A DNA stretch of 64,000 bases, from contig NC_069132.1 of assembly GCF_026914265.1 (NCBI RefSeq), forward strand, positions 35,272,932 to 35,336,931, in the 5' to 3' direction. This stretch comes from Mya arenaria. Its lineage: Eukaryota > Mollusca > Bivalvia > Myida > Myidae. Positions 26,131-39,200 of this stretch are shown one piece after another. The notes under the pieces are model-generated. The model was not told the origin of the DNA and made no database searches. It saw only the letters and a list, made by a program, of their open reading frames with translations. How positions within the stretch are numbered: the first letter of the stretch is position 1; the number at the start of each line of letters is the position of its first letter. Position numbers and translations under genes: made by a program.

Positions 26131-26834
26131 TCGTTATAGTATAATTTCGATCACGAGGATCATGGATAAGCTCCGACTATACGTGGTAACCGTGTTGATA
26201 TGGGAGTTATCGATGAAGGAAAAAAAAACACATTCTCCAATAGTAAATACAGGCACGCCTACAACATTTAGACACAATTACACGTGGCAGCCCGGGTGGT
26301 GCGACTGCTAGGGATTCCGGGGATATTTCTACACTACAGTGACTATATCGCCCAAAATAACTAGTCTTGTTTGAACTTGAAGGACGTGTTATGATGTTCA
26401 TCTCAGTTTGACCGACAACACTATAAACAATCGTGGTGACTTTGACGGCACAAATTCGTTTACAATAAAAGCAAAATTCAAAGAATACAAGTAAGAGTAC
26501 GTACATGTTTTTTTTATAAAACAATTGGACGTACCTAATGTAACGTAAGTGGCAGATAACAAAAAAAGAGTTAAAATTATGTCAGAAGTTGTCAACAAAA
26601 AAATTGAATTTTAGCTTGAGTGGCTTTAGTTATAATTAACAATCTGTAGAAGAAAGCTATCCTGTGTGTCGATGGGAGTTGCTCTCAGTTTTTAGGGTTA
26701 TGACTGGGAGTATGATTATTGGTCCCAGGAGGAACTCTAAAGAAGTCTAAGTTCATTATATTTTTATTTCTTAAAATAAACAAAATAACAAGAAAGTTGG
26801 TTCATATTTTCACTTGAATTAGAATTGTACTGAC
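26131..26834. other. Intergenic, no gene seen
   Basis: Unremarkable sequence. The overlapping minus-strand frames at 26207-26598 have no splice structure or domain features that I can support. Confidence 0.35.
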
Positions 26835-27118
26835 CATGGTGTATTTGCAGCATTTCACGGACTCTGGGTCACTCCTTTGTCGCATCAATATCATGTCATG
26901 AAACCTTTCGAGCACACGTGTCTTTTGTGAGGGAGATGTTGCACATCTTAAGGAGCACCCTTTAATTCCACTCCCTGGATCTGTCCCTGGAGAATCATGA
27001 TGAAATGCAGCTTCAGTGGAAAACTTACAATAGAAAGGATGCAAGTTCGCCTGTTCAGGTAACTTGTCATGTGGGTCATAAATATTGTAGTTGTAAATAC
27101 TAAATGCACCGCTGAATT
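26835..27118 (-). CDS. Orphan exon candidate, unrecognised protein
   Basis: On the minus strand an open stretch of 94 codons is bounded by an AAAAGTCAG acceptor (exon starts 27118) and an ACCATG/GTCAGT donor (exon ends 26835). It is rich in His, Cys and Arg and reads like protein (for example YDPHDKLPEQANLHPFYCKF). There is no ATG at its start, so it would be an internal exon. I do not recognise the family. It ends only about 180 nt from the SF3B2 start codon, on the opposite strand. No partner exons were found in the flanks, so it may be a chance frame or a gene remnant. Confidence 0.3.
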
Positions 27119-27297
27119 CTGACTTTTAGGTTAATTCTGGAGTGATCTTCCTTGGACTGTTTTTAATATATTGAATTTTACTACTATTCAAATATATAAT
27201 GTTTCTCCTGCTACAAACCGCGAATACGATTACTTTTTATTTGGCCGTTTTGACTAAGAAACATTAGGGCATGGTATTTAGATAAAACAAAACAAAA

Positions 27298-30200
27298 ATG
27301 GCGTCCTCCGGCACACCGGAGATAGGAGATTTGCGAAAATTGACCGTTGTGAAGCTCCGTGAACGTCTTTCATCATTTGGGTTGACAACATCAGGTAAAT
27401 AAGTACTTTTCTTAAGGATAAAGTAAAGTAGTTATTAAAATCTGTCTATGAAAATGGGTAATTACTTTAAAAACAAGGATTGAATATGCAAAAGGCTGAA
27501 ACGTTTTCGATCGTTAATATTGCCCTTATTTAATTTAACACGTAATTTTGCTCCACATTATAATCGCTTGATATGGTTTTTTTATGTGTATATGATGCAT
27601 GTTTGCTTTAGTATAAGTACTTGTCCTGTGTAATATTTAGCCTAGCTAATGCTTAGTTATGAAGATTTTTTTTTATGATAGGTTACACACCACTATTAGT
27701 ACTTAATTAGGCACAATTATGACTATAATTGCTATCTAATGTGTATATCATGTAATTAAATACTAGATCAGTTTATTCCAACGTAAAAATAATTTGGTAT
27801 TTACTCTTTCCAACACAATGTCACCCTAACCTCTTAAGTTAACAAGACATAATTGTTGTCAAGTACTTTAAATATTGTATAATTTCATGGATATTACAAT
27901 TCAAAACTTTTTCAGGTCTTAAGGCAGATCTTGTGGAACGACTGCACACTTATTATCAAGAGGTATGGCTTAGTAGTTGTATTCAGAATAGATGAAATGG
28001 CTTGTTGCATTTTATTTTCAAGAATTTAAGTTTATATTGAGATATTAAAGAATATTTTTTAACAGACTTAAGTTCATCAATAAGACTTGTTTTTGATTTT
28101 TAAAATTGATCTTCCAAAATAAATGGAAGAGTTGTAACAACAACAATTTTATAACAGTTTTTATAAAAACTAAACTAGCTTCCTGACATTTTGGAGAGGT
28201 TGATTTCTCTTGTTTTATTTTTTTCTAGTAAAATCATCTCTTTATAATATTAAGTAATGTGTTTTATTTTCCAGGAAGCTGCAGAGAGCAGTGCACAAGG
28301 TACTGCTCTTTAAATTGTATTATTAAACAATAACCATATAACTATTATTAATAATAACTATTAACTGATTCAAATTGTCAATCTCTACAGTTTTTCGCCT
28401 GTACATGTATGCAGAGTCATTAATTAAGGGTACAGTACACTCAACGAGTTAGACCCACTTTCCATTTCCCTCCGCGGATTTTTGCTATCGCGGCCAACAT
28501 AATGATTTTATCGACTGTCCGCGTTCCTCGGAGTTTGAATTTAAGGCCCTCGGAGGGTGATCAGTCGACCGAAGAATAACGAACTCAGCGTTCCTGAGGG
28601 GTTAACTCCGCGAAACTCGGCGGACACTAGATAAGAATCTACGCTAAAGTTATATTTATTCAATTAAAACTTTCAACCGATTAAGACAGCTCCAGTAAAT
28701 TGCTATTATTCTTTTTCCTCTGCCCGTTTTGCATGAAGTTAGCTTACCACATGAATGCAGTCATATTTCACTAGTTGCACATGCATCTTATAAACGTGTT
28801 TTTGCTAAGACTGATAAACACATTTCTTCCAAGAAATTCTAGGTTACACATTTTCAGAAAATCAGGAGGCCAAACACGCGTTCAAAGTTCACAGCGCATG
28901 GGTTTTGAAGGCCTTCTTGCCTCGTTTTCTGTGGAAAATTCCATGAAACGTCATAGCTATTTTTAACCACCAATAATAAATAGTATATTCTACATTGTAT
29001 TGATCACGCCCTTGACGTCAGAGGTCATGGTTCAGAATCGTGTAAATAGTCTGCTGCTTTATTATGCAATAACTTAGTGGATATACTTTAATGATTCAAT
29101 GTTTATAATTCAAGACAATATTCAATTGGCGTTTACGAACATAAACACAAATTAAACGTTGGTACATGTAAGAATCTTTTACGCTTAACAATGTGCATAA
29201 GCATAAAAATAAGTACCGTATTATATCATGTATAGGACGCTAGCATAGATAGGACGCAGGCAAAAAAATTGTTGAGAAAACGGGTAAAAACCCTTGATAT
29301 ATAAGATAGGACGCAGCGGAAAAATGTCAAAATCGGAGCCGAAAAATTGAGGTTGGTCAAGTATTTATAACATATATATTGAAGTAAAAAACAAACAAAA
29401 AATTGTATATAAGGCATATTTTGGTAACTGTCTTGTGTATTTCGATAATTATTGTCTTATTTTGGTAATTTAGTGTACACAACAATGATATATGTCTTGA
29501 CATTTTGAGAACATTTACGCATATTATAAGACTTATACAAATGCCGTAATAGTCCAGACTGACAGTCAACCGTTGCAACCGTTGCAATAGTCTCGACATG
29601 CTTTCTGAATGACAGTCAACCGTTGCAACCGTTGCAATCGCAACAAAACTGTGTATTGTCAAAACTGATGATTGTTTTGATAAGGCTTGTCGCTGTGCGG
29701 ATTAAAGCATGTCGGCATAATTAAGTGTCAGTAATTAGCCTTGCCAGCGGAAGGCACCTCGGGTAAAGTGTGAACAAACAACCATAAGGTTTTACCATCA
29801 CAATAGTTTGTTCTATTGATGTTTTTCTAATGACAGACAGCGGGTGTTTTTCACACCTCCGCACATTTGAAACGTTTTGATAGTGATAATAATGCTACTT
29901 TGCGTTATGCACATTCATTTATCAATTTTTTAAAACAGTAACATACAACAAAATGTTTTGTAAAATATCGAAACATTAAAATCATAAACAACGATTAATT
30001 GATATTTACTTCCTTTCCCGATTTCCGTTGCCGTTATAACTCAATCCAGTTAAAGTGCTGACTCACATCGAGTTTTTGTGAGTAGCGTCCCTTTTATAAA
30101 AAAGTAAACACTCGTGTTTTTTATGCCCCCACAAAGTGGCGGCATATAGGGTTGCCCTTGTCCGTACGTACGTATGTACGTACGTACGTATATGACTTGT

Positions 30201-33200
30201 AACGTACGTACGTACGTACGTACGTACGTCCCGAAGATTGTTTCCGATCTAATTCTTGAAAACCGTTTGTCCAATCCTCACCAAACTTTAAACACATGTT
30301 TGTGACCATAATATCTTGATCAAGTTCGATAGTCATGGAAATCGCTTTAGTCATTTAGGAGTTACGGCCCTTTTTTGCCAAAAATTCCCGAAGATTGTTT
30401 CCGATCTAATTCTTGAAAACCGTTTGTCCAATCCTCACCAAACTTTAAACACATGTTTGTGACCATAATATCTTGATCAAGTTCGATAGTCATGGAAATC
30501 GCTTTAGTCATTTAGGAGTTACGGCCCTTTTTTGCCAAAAATACTTCAAAAATATATGTTTCCAATCTAATTCTTGAAAAGTATGTGTCCAATCCTCACC
30601 AAACTTTACATACATGATTGTGACCATAATATCTTGATCAAGTTCGATAGCCATGGAAATCGCTTTTGTCATTTAGGAGTTACGGCTCTTTATTTGCAAA
30701 AAAAGACTTGAAAAATACGTCCCGAAGATTGTTTCCGATCTAATTCTTGAAAACTGTTTGTCCAATCCTCAACAAACTTTTAACACATGTTTGTGACCAT
30801 AATATCTTGATCAAGTTCGATAGCCATGGAAATCGCTTTAATCATTTAGGAGTTAGGGCCCTCAGATTATCCTGAATAATCATTATGGCTTATTTTCTGT
30901 GACAAAAAATCGAAGTGGGGGCATCCGTGTCCTATGGACACATTTCTAGTTTCAATTTATTTCTCAATAAATCATTTTAAAGTAAACATTCAATATATTT
31001 CTGCGTGTGTTAACTTGCGTGATTTTACCTATGTCAGTTGTTCTCTTCGGTGACGCAGTACAGATACTTACTATTACCGCGTTCTTCCCCGGTCCGATAT
31101 TTTCAACCTGAAATGGACTTGGAAAAAAACAGATGAAATTCTAATAGCATAGAAAGGACGCAGGCAATTTTTAAGACGAGAATTGGGGGTAAAAAGTGCG
31201 TCCTATGCATGATATAATACGGTAACTTCTAAACAAGAATGATTTCTTGCTTATCTGATTAGACTTGGAGTTCCGCCGCGGGGTCATAAAATCGGACGAT
31301 TCTCAACGCTATCGTTCATATTAAACTCGGCGGTAAGCCAGCCACTCGGAGGAACTCGGGCGGATTTTAGCGAGGGCAACAGTTTTACCCTCTGAGGAAA
31401 CCCACGATCATCGACTCTATCCCTCGGAGTGAGCGAGGAAAGTGGGTCTAACTCATTGAGTGTACTGTAATAGTATTTGTATTGGTCTATGGAGTATGAC
31501 TTTTATTATTGGGGTATGCACATCTGGAATAAAGTGATTTATCAGAAGCACTGCCACAATCAAATTGATTTAATATCAAAATTTTGTTTTTAAAAGCCTG
31601 AACTCATGTTAGATTTCAAACATTGATGTTTGTATACTTAAGGCCTAAAAAAAAATACATTTGGTTCGGGTTACCCGACCCTACCTACGGAATAGGCGCC
31701 GACCCTAACGTTTTTATAGTCAGTTTGAAAAAAAAAAATGAAAAACTAAAAAACTAAAAAAAAATAAAAAAAAAAAAAAAAATTCTTTCTTTTTTTGCTT
31801 TTAAATATTTAGATTAAAACCTTAATTGCTTATATAGAAGATAACTTTAACACCATTCTCCAATGATGAAAATGACATTCTTATATAAAGCCTAATAAAA
31901 AAAATAAATAAAAAAAAATAAAAAGCCTACCTACCCTACCTATTTTTGAAAAGGATGTAACCCTAACCAAACTATTTTTTTTTTTAGGCCTAATGTAAAA
32001 AAAATGTCAAATGCAATTATAGTATTTCTCAAATTCCACCGACATTTACCTTGGTCAATTTGCAGTCAGACATTATTGATTTTAACAATGTTACATACAC
32101 AGTTGATTTGAATAGGGTCTGGCCCAGATGACAAATTATGATTTCAGAGTCTGAAATTAGTGTATGCCCTGCTTTTTTCATGCCAGGCACTAGTGTAAAA
32201 ATCAGGCTTGTTCAGTCAAAAGACTGATTTTAGATGACTATAATTTTCAACAAAAGATGGTTAATGGTTGCTGATATGCATAAATTAAATCAATTGGGCC
32301 ACCAAACTACACCAGGCTAACCACATTATGATGGATAAATGCAAATTAACAATAATGAAACTTATGTATATATAACACCATACTTTTATTATATATAACT
32401 ATAAATACTATATATATTTGTGATAGAAATATATTGTTGATTTTTTTCTCTCAACTTCAACCCTCAAAATATCATATCACACATTTTAATGTATGTTCTT
32501 TAAGATGAAGCTTCTGAGAGCCAACCAGGGCCCCCTTCTCTACTCTCCATACCCACCCAAGAGCCCAAGCGACCCCAACCCCCTGCAACCTCCCCAAAGC
32601 AGGACTCTGGCACATGGGCCGCCCCAGGGCATGTGACAAGAACCTCACTTCAGATGAGACTGCAACAGATGGCTGGCCATCAAGACAATCAGGGTGGCTC
32701 CAAACCTGCACAGGCACCCACCACTCAGGCACCTTCACAGGTTTGTTGAAAGAAGAATTTGGAGCAACTTGTCATTTTTATTTGCCTTTTTAGAAATATT
32801 TTTAGGCATTGTCATTGTCTCTAACCGCACATGAGTTGTGATAAAACTTTGATGTTGGCCACAGCTTGGATATTTTGCAAAGTCCTTACAGCTTTCAATT
32901 TTACCCATTACTCAGGTACTCCAATGAAACTTTTTTGATTCAGCAATGACAATATGCATACAATAACATATATGTGTACCAAGTCACAATCCTCTGACTC
33001 AAATATGTCTTCGTTGCAATTTGGTGTTCATTGGTGCTTTTGTTTCATTACAAAATATAAATAAGTCCTTCATTTAACCTTTGTTTTAGCCTCCACCACT
33101 GATGTCACAGCCAGTTGCTCCACCCCAGCCCAGAATGCCCAAGCCCCCTGGAGAAGGCCAGATGCGACCAAATCTGGGCCCACCAGGGGAGCCCCAATTC

Positions 33201-36200
33201 AGACCCCCGGTTCGACAACCAGAACCACCAGGAGAAGGTCCCCAGTTCAGACCACCTCCTCCACAGGCTAGCAGGCCAATGGGTTTTCCTCCATCCCTAG
33301 GGGGTATGTCAGTCAGACCCCCAGGGGAAGCTCCATTCAGGCCACCCCATCCCCAGGGGGGTATGTCCTCTGGGCCTCCTGGAGACACACAATACCGTCC
33401 CCCACAGCCACCTCAGGGAGTAATGGCTCCTGGACCACCACACATGGGCCAGCCACAACAGATGCCCCCTCAGCCTCTTATGGGCGGACCACCAGCTCCA
33501 CAGGTATAACAAGTAGAAATATGAGTAATCAACTTCAAAACCCATAATGGGCTACAAATGAATTAAGTCTATATTTTATTTTACCTTAATTTTGAAGACT
33601 TGTCTCCAATGATATGAATTTTGCCTGGGTAAATTCTTTGATAGAAGCCAATGCAAGCCTTTAGGGCTTTACTTTTTAGCATTGTTTTAATAAAAAGGTG
33701 TTTTAGATCACAGTTGCTCAGCCTTTAAAATTGTTGATAAGACACAGATACAAATTTCCATACTAAGCAAAATACAATATTTTGACATTTTATAGATGAG
33801 CCAAGCTCCACCGCCTCAGCAAATGGTTCAGCCTCCTCAAATGGGACACCCGGGCCAGATGTCCTCTTCCCCAGGGCCCATGGGTCAGATGCCCCAAGGG
33901 TCCCACCTGGGTCCCCCTGCCTCCCAGCCCCCTCCCCTCATGCAGCAGCAAGTACAGCCACCAAAACAGGTGAGACCTGGAACCTTAACCATTTGAATTT
34001 TGTCTGACCTTTAAAGAAAAAAGTTTTATGCTACTTCTGACTTGAATTATCTCTGTTGTACATCACTCAAACACACTTTTTTCGTACAAGCTGTCTCAAA
34101 AAAAAAATAATTAAGAAAATATCTATGACAAATAGATAGTCAATGAAGTAAGAGCAAGCCTGGTTCAGTATCTGTTTTTGACATACATAAATAAGCCTAT
34201 TTAAATGAATCATAATTATTATCACTAAGGGCATATGTTTTAGTTAAAAATTGCAATTTTTATTTGTTTTGCCAATTCAGATTAACTGGGCCATACCTGA
34301 CCAATGATACAATCTGTTTTGAAATGGTTAATATTACTGCTAAAAATTACCAATTCAAACAACTGATAGGAAGGTTCAACTGTCTCTAGATCATATTCTT
34401 GACACTGTATCAATGCCTTTTTCTCTCCGTCCATTGTCCAGACTGGAGATGAGATGCAACAGAAGCGACTGCTGGAGCAGGAACGCCAGAAAGAGAGGCT
34501 TGCCATACAGCAACAGGCTCTTCTTATGCAGGTAACAAATCAGGGCTTCCGTTTAAGGAAGTTTGGAAGTTTATTACTCCCTAGAAATGGGTAAAAACTA
34601 GGGATGCAAACGAATGGCAAAATAGATATTCGAATATTCGGTAATTCTTTTGATCGAATATTCGATTACCAAAATATATATAAGTAATAGCCAGGTCATT
34701 TAAACCCTATTTTTTATTCGCCAGTACGCCCGGCGAACCCTGATTTTCCCCAAATGAGCCTTTGAAATTCTCTTTTTTCAGGAAGAAAAAAACAATGCAT
34801 TACATTATAAACAGACAAACAACAAAATCGAATAATTCAATTCCGCTTCCTTTTGTAAACAATGTGAAATAAGATGGATTCCTAGTCAAGCAGTGTTTTG
34901 CGCCAATGGAAGGTCTTTCCCTAGGACGATCAGCCTCGTTCTGAGATTGACCTCTAAACTGACTAAATATAAAGTTCTATGGAAAACCCAAACCAACTCG
35001 GGAACTAGTAAAATAGTAAAACTAAAACATAAGTGGATTGGACTCATCTACTGTACAACAATAGAGGAAATATATCCTTAAATCCATTTCAAAGCACAAA
35101 ATTTTTATTGACAGATAGAAACAGTTTAAAGAACATATCATGCAACAACATTATTGAGCACAATTTTACATTATTATGGCATTTATATCATCACCTCGAT
35201 TTGCGCTATGTTGCACAGCATAATTTGCAGCCAAGACAACACATTAGTGTTCAAGCTGATCCCTAGCTAGTTACTGTAAAAGTAGGGGGACTTTTTATAG
35301 TACCCGACAATATGTTCCTATATGACACATGACGCGTTTCTAGTCATCACATTCACACCTCTGGCATTAGGGGCCAATCGTTGTAAAAACAAAATAAACG
35401 AGCTTTATAAACAACATCAGTGATGAAGGCAAAATCTGTTTTGTTCTCTTTATTGAACTTTTTTTTGGAATATTCGAATACCGATTTTGACATTCGAATA
35501 TCAAACATTTGATCGAATATTCGAATATTTGTTTGCATTCCTAGTTAAAACATCCAAAATGAGTCCTTTGGAGTATAAAAACATCTATAAATTTGAAGAA
35601 AACTTCCAAAGTTGAAATCTAGCCAGTTCAAAATATCAAAATCTTGTGTCAATGTTACTTCTATTGTCACAATTTCAATCAGTCTTAAACTAAAATGAAT
35701 TATTCTAAAATAAGTCTGCGAATTTGGCATGTTAAAGTGGAAATAATTTGATTTTTAAGATACTAGTTGAAAAATAGTGCAAAAAGATATTAAACTTTCA
35801 CATTTCTGTGAAAAACTTCATAGTTCATACTTCCAGTTCTTGGTCTATGGCATATTTGTTTTGAAGAATTGATAGATTTTTAAGCAGACATAATCACATT
35901 ATTGTCTTAGGTCTTTAGTCTGTGGAAAGGGCAGAGCGAGCAAAGTACTGTAAGTGAGCCTTCCTTAGTTGTTGAGATTTTATATAATATGTTCTGACTT
36001 AGATAAGAACATTTTTTTCAGAAGGTGGGAAACCAAATTATGACTTCATATTCTGTTAAGTTGTTAAACTGCAATCCTTAATGATTCAGTTGGGTCCTTA
36101 TTAGAGGCTGATATAAAGGCTTATTGGTGGTAAATGTAGGTTTTAATCTTAATACAGGAGATCATTTCTTCCCCCAATTTTTTGGATCTACACTGAAAAG

Positions 36201-39200
36201 TGCATGGAAAATGTTGTTTAATTTGCATAATTCTTTATCCTAACAACAACAGCAGCAACAGGGAGGTGGTCTAGCACCACCAGGGGAGGGACAAGGTGAG
36301 GATCTGATGGAGAAAGTCCGCCAACAGCAGGCTTTACTGGAGGAGGAACGACGACGAAGCGAGACTGAGTTACTCCGGCAACAACAGCTCGCCATTATGG
36401 AGACGCGGGACAGGGAGGAGAAGGAACAAGCTCGCAGGCGTAAGTTTTAAAAGGGTGTTAATTGTTTTGATTATTTCATCCAAATTTTTTTCGGATGCTG
36501 TGAAATGAAGGTCATAAGCTGATCCTAATCTTATATTTCTTGAATTGTTAATATATAACATATTTGGCGATATTCAGGCTTTCAAGCGGGCCCTTATTTT
36601 CCTACTATTCCTACTTTTTCCTACTTTTTTGTTAGGCTCCTACTTTTTCTTGAAAAAGCCCTACTATCCCTACTTTTTTGTAAAAATAGGTCGAGAAATA
36701 ATAGAACAGTTTGAACTAAATGCATTGATTGAAATAATCTAAATATTGATTTTAATAAGAAGCCCTTTCTAGTATTTTTGTAGGATTAGTTTGATGCAGT
36801 AGTGCTGCAAGAGGGGTTCTCATGAGGAGAAGGAGGTTCATCTCCTGATCCTATGGCTGAATTCCTCTTGAAGCACTGATTTCTAAGCAAAGATAACTAC
36901 ATGTACATTACAATTGATGAATAGGTTTAGTAGTCATTTATTTGCATCCAAAAGGGTTAGTAAAGAGCCCTACTATCCCCTTTTTTGCTCTTAATATACC
37001 TATTTTTCCCTACTTTTTCAAAGAAATCCTCCTACTTTTATCCCTACTTTTTTGTTATTGGTCACATGAAAGCCTGGATAGTATATAATCTGTTTAGTTG
37101 TATCATGGTAAATAGTACTATGCTCATCATCATGGTTCATTTTTATCTAAAATATATGTTACTGTGAAGTACATTATTATTATTGTGTAAATGTGTTTGT
37201 GTTTCTTGGCCATATAACTGTTTAACCATTTGTAAATGGCCAATGACAAGATACCATTTGCCAATAAAACTTGTTGGTTATGTTATGATTAAAAATAATA
37301 ATCTTTTATGCAGATTGAGATCAGCTTTTTCACTTATTGCAACATTTAACTTGTCTAATGCATTCTTTAAGGTAAAATCCTTTATTACATTTGTAACAAT
37401 TTTCAATTACAGCACCTCCGGCCTCTACTGGTTCCAGTATGCCATTCAGCCAGAGCCCTTCTATGATGCATGGTTCCGGTGGTCCCGGACCTCGGGAGCG
37501 GCCCTCTAGCGGGATCCCACCCCTCCTGCCACCACAGACTTCTACCAGGTACAATGTGGGTGTGATAAATGGGTTATTGAATAAAATGTTCCATAAATGT
37601 CATGTCAAAACTTATTTTCGTTGTGAATTCTCTAATTTGCTACATTTTATCACTATTTTAAGTTTTTCTATCTTTTACATATTTTTGTGTGTAATAAATG
37701 GAATAAAGAAGATTGTTTGTATATCTATAATGGTATTTTTCCAAGTCTGAGTCTAGTCTTGCACTTGTTCTCAGCCCCTTACACTGCTTTTTGTATGAAT
37801 CCCCCAAACTTAAACATACCCCAGCTATTTTTCAGGATTGACAATTATCAGCTGTTGTTCAATAACAATGCAAGGTTCTGTCCATTTGGCAAAATGCTAC
37901 AAATTTTGTATGGTTGGGGCCATGTGGAAAATTATTTTTGCTTTTGTATAAGTTATACATTAATTGTAACCCAAGTAAATCATTTATTGTCACTATTAAG
38001 TAGTATTCTCTGCTGTTGCCTCTCGACTCCAGTCAGCTACCCACTCCTGCAAGTAGTTGCATTAGCTTTATATAGTAACTATCTAGATTGTTTATACAAC
38101 AAGATGGCTCTGTCATTGCCCCCTCTCCCCCAACTCAAGCCAGTCCCCTCCACCTGCCTACCTAACCTTGGATAGATGACAAAGGCCCCCCAGAGGGAGA
38201 TCAGGGCATTTCATTTTATAACTAGCTCTCTCTGTTTCTTCAGCAACATTCCCCCACTGTTGCCACCGGACTTAAATGAGCCGCCCCGACCCCCTAGGGG
38301 AGATGACAGAGGCCCCCCAGGGGAGATGCGGGAACTTAAGCTGTCAGCAGCCCTGGAGAAGGTACTTGCCTTCAAGGACTTGCGAGCACAGGAAGTGGGC
38401 CTCACTGAGGAGGAGATAGAACAGATGAACATGCCTGATAGTGAGTTCTCACTTCTGTAAATTGCTTTTTTACACTTAACTTTTGATGCTTGATTGATTT
38501 TGTTTGACCTAGTGCATATCACATTATATTGAATCACTAAGTCCATAATATTACAACTTTTAATGTTCATGTAAAATATCTTATTTATATCGTGTCACTT
38601 TATATGTAATTCAGGAAAGGAAGAGGAGGAGGTAGATGATGAGATTGAGATGGTGGAGATGGAGGACCAGGAAGAGGAGGAGCCAGTGCAACAGGAGACA
38701 GGCAAGGAGGTGAGTGAGATAAAGGTTATTGGCAAGAACAAACCAGTGCAACAGGAGGCTGGCAAGGAAGTGAGTGGGCAGGAGATTATTTGCAAGGTTG
38801 AGCCAGTGCAACAGGAGACAGGAAAGGAGATGAGTGGGCTAGAACTTTTGTTATAATACATTTCAAGTTCCTAAACTGCTGAATATTAGTGTTTAGCCTC
38901 ATAAGATTATAGTGGTTATAATGTTCAAATAGTTAATCACTTCAATACAATGAAGTATGCACATGTATGACAGTAAATTAAATAAATGTTCATTTTTATA
39001 TTTTAAGTCCAAAAACAAAAAGCGTAAGAAGAAGAAAAAGAAGTCTCGCAAGAATCGTCATGTTCAGCAAAGCCAGACTTTTGAAACACCAGCTGAGGAA
39101 TCCGATGTTCAAATTGAGTAAGCTACAATTTTAGACCTGTTTGATATGATGATATTGTCAATGAAATGAAATCAGATTGGTAAGATTAGAAGTGAAAAAG

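Larger units (their letters stand above)
28433..31467. mobile_element. Outer Tigger/pogo-like DNA transposon, non-autonomous
   Basis: The terminal inverted repeats begin CAGTACACTCAACGAGTTAG and match over 31 bp with one difference. Both ends are flanked by TA (28431-28432 and 31468-31469). CAGT ends plus TA duplications fit the Tc1/mariner-pogo superfamily. Subterminal segments at both ends are GC-rich and share CCTCGGAG/CTCCGAGG motifs. No transposase frame is visible, and most of the length is a second inserted element. It lies in SF3B2 intron 3. Confidence 0.85.

Noticed and set aside
30050-30354. Minus-strand frames with Tyr-Val-Arg-Thr repeats
   Set aside because: They are produced by translation of the (ACGT)n microsatellite in the pearl-like element.
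33086-33545. Open frames on the minus strand and in other plus frames across SF3B2 exon 5
   Set aside because: They are shadows of the proline/glycine-rich coding exon; the plus-strand frame with GT/AG borders carries the SF3B2 protein.
37439-38175. Plus-strand frames across SF3B2 introns 9 and 10
   Set aside because: They begin in exon 9 or in intron sequence and read through splice sites; composition beyond the exon is intronic.
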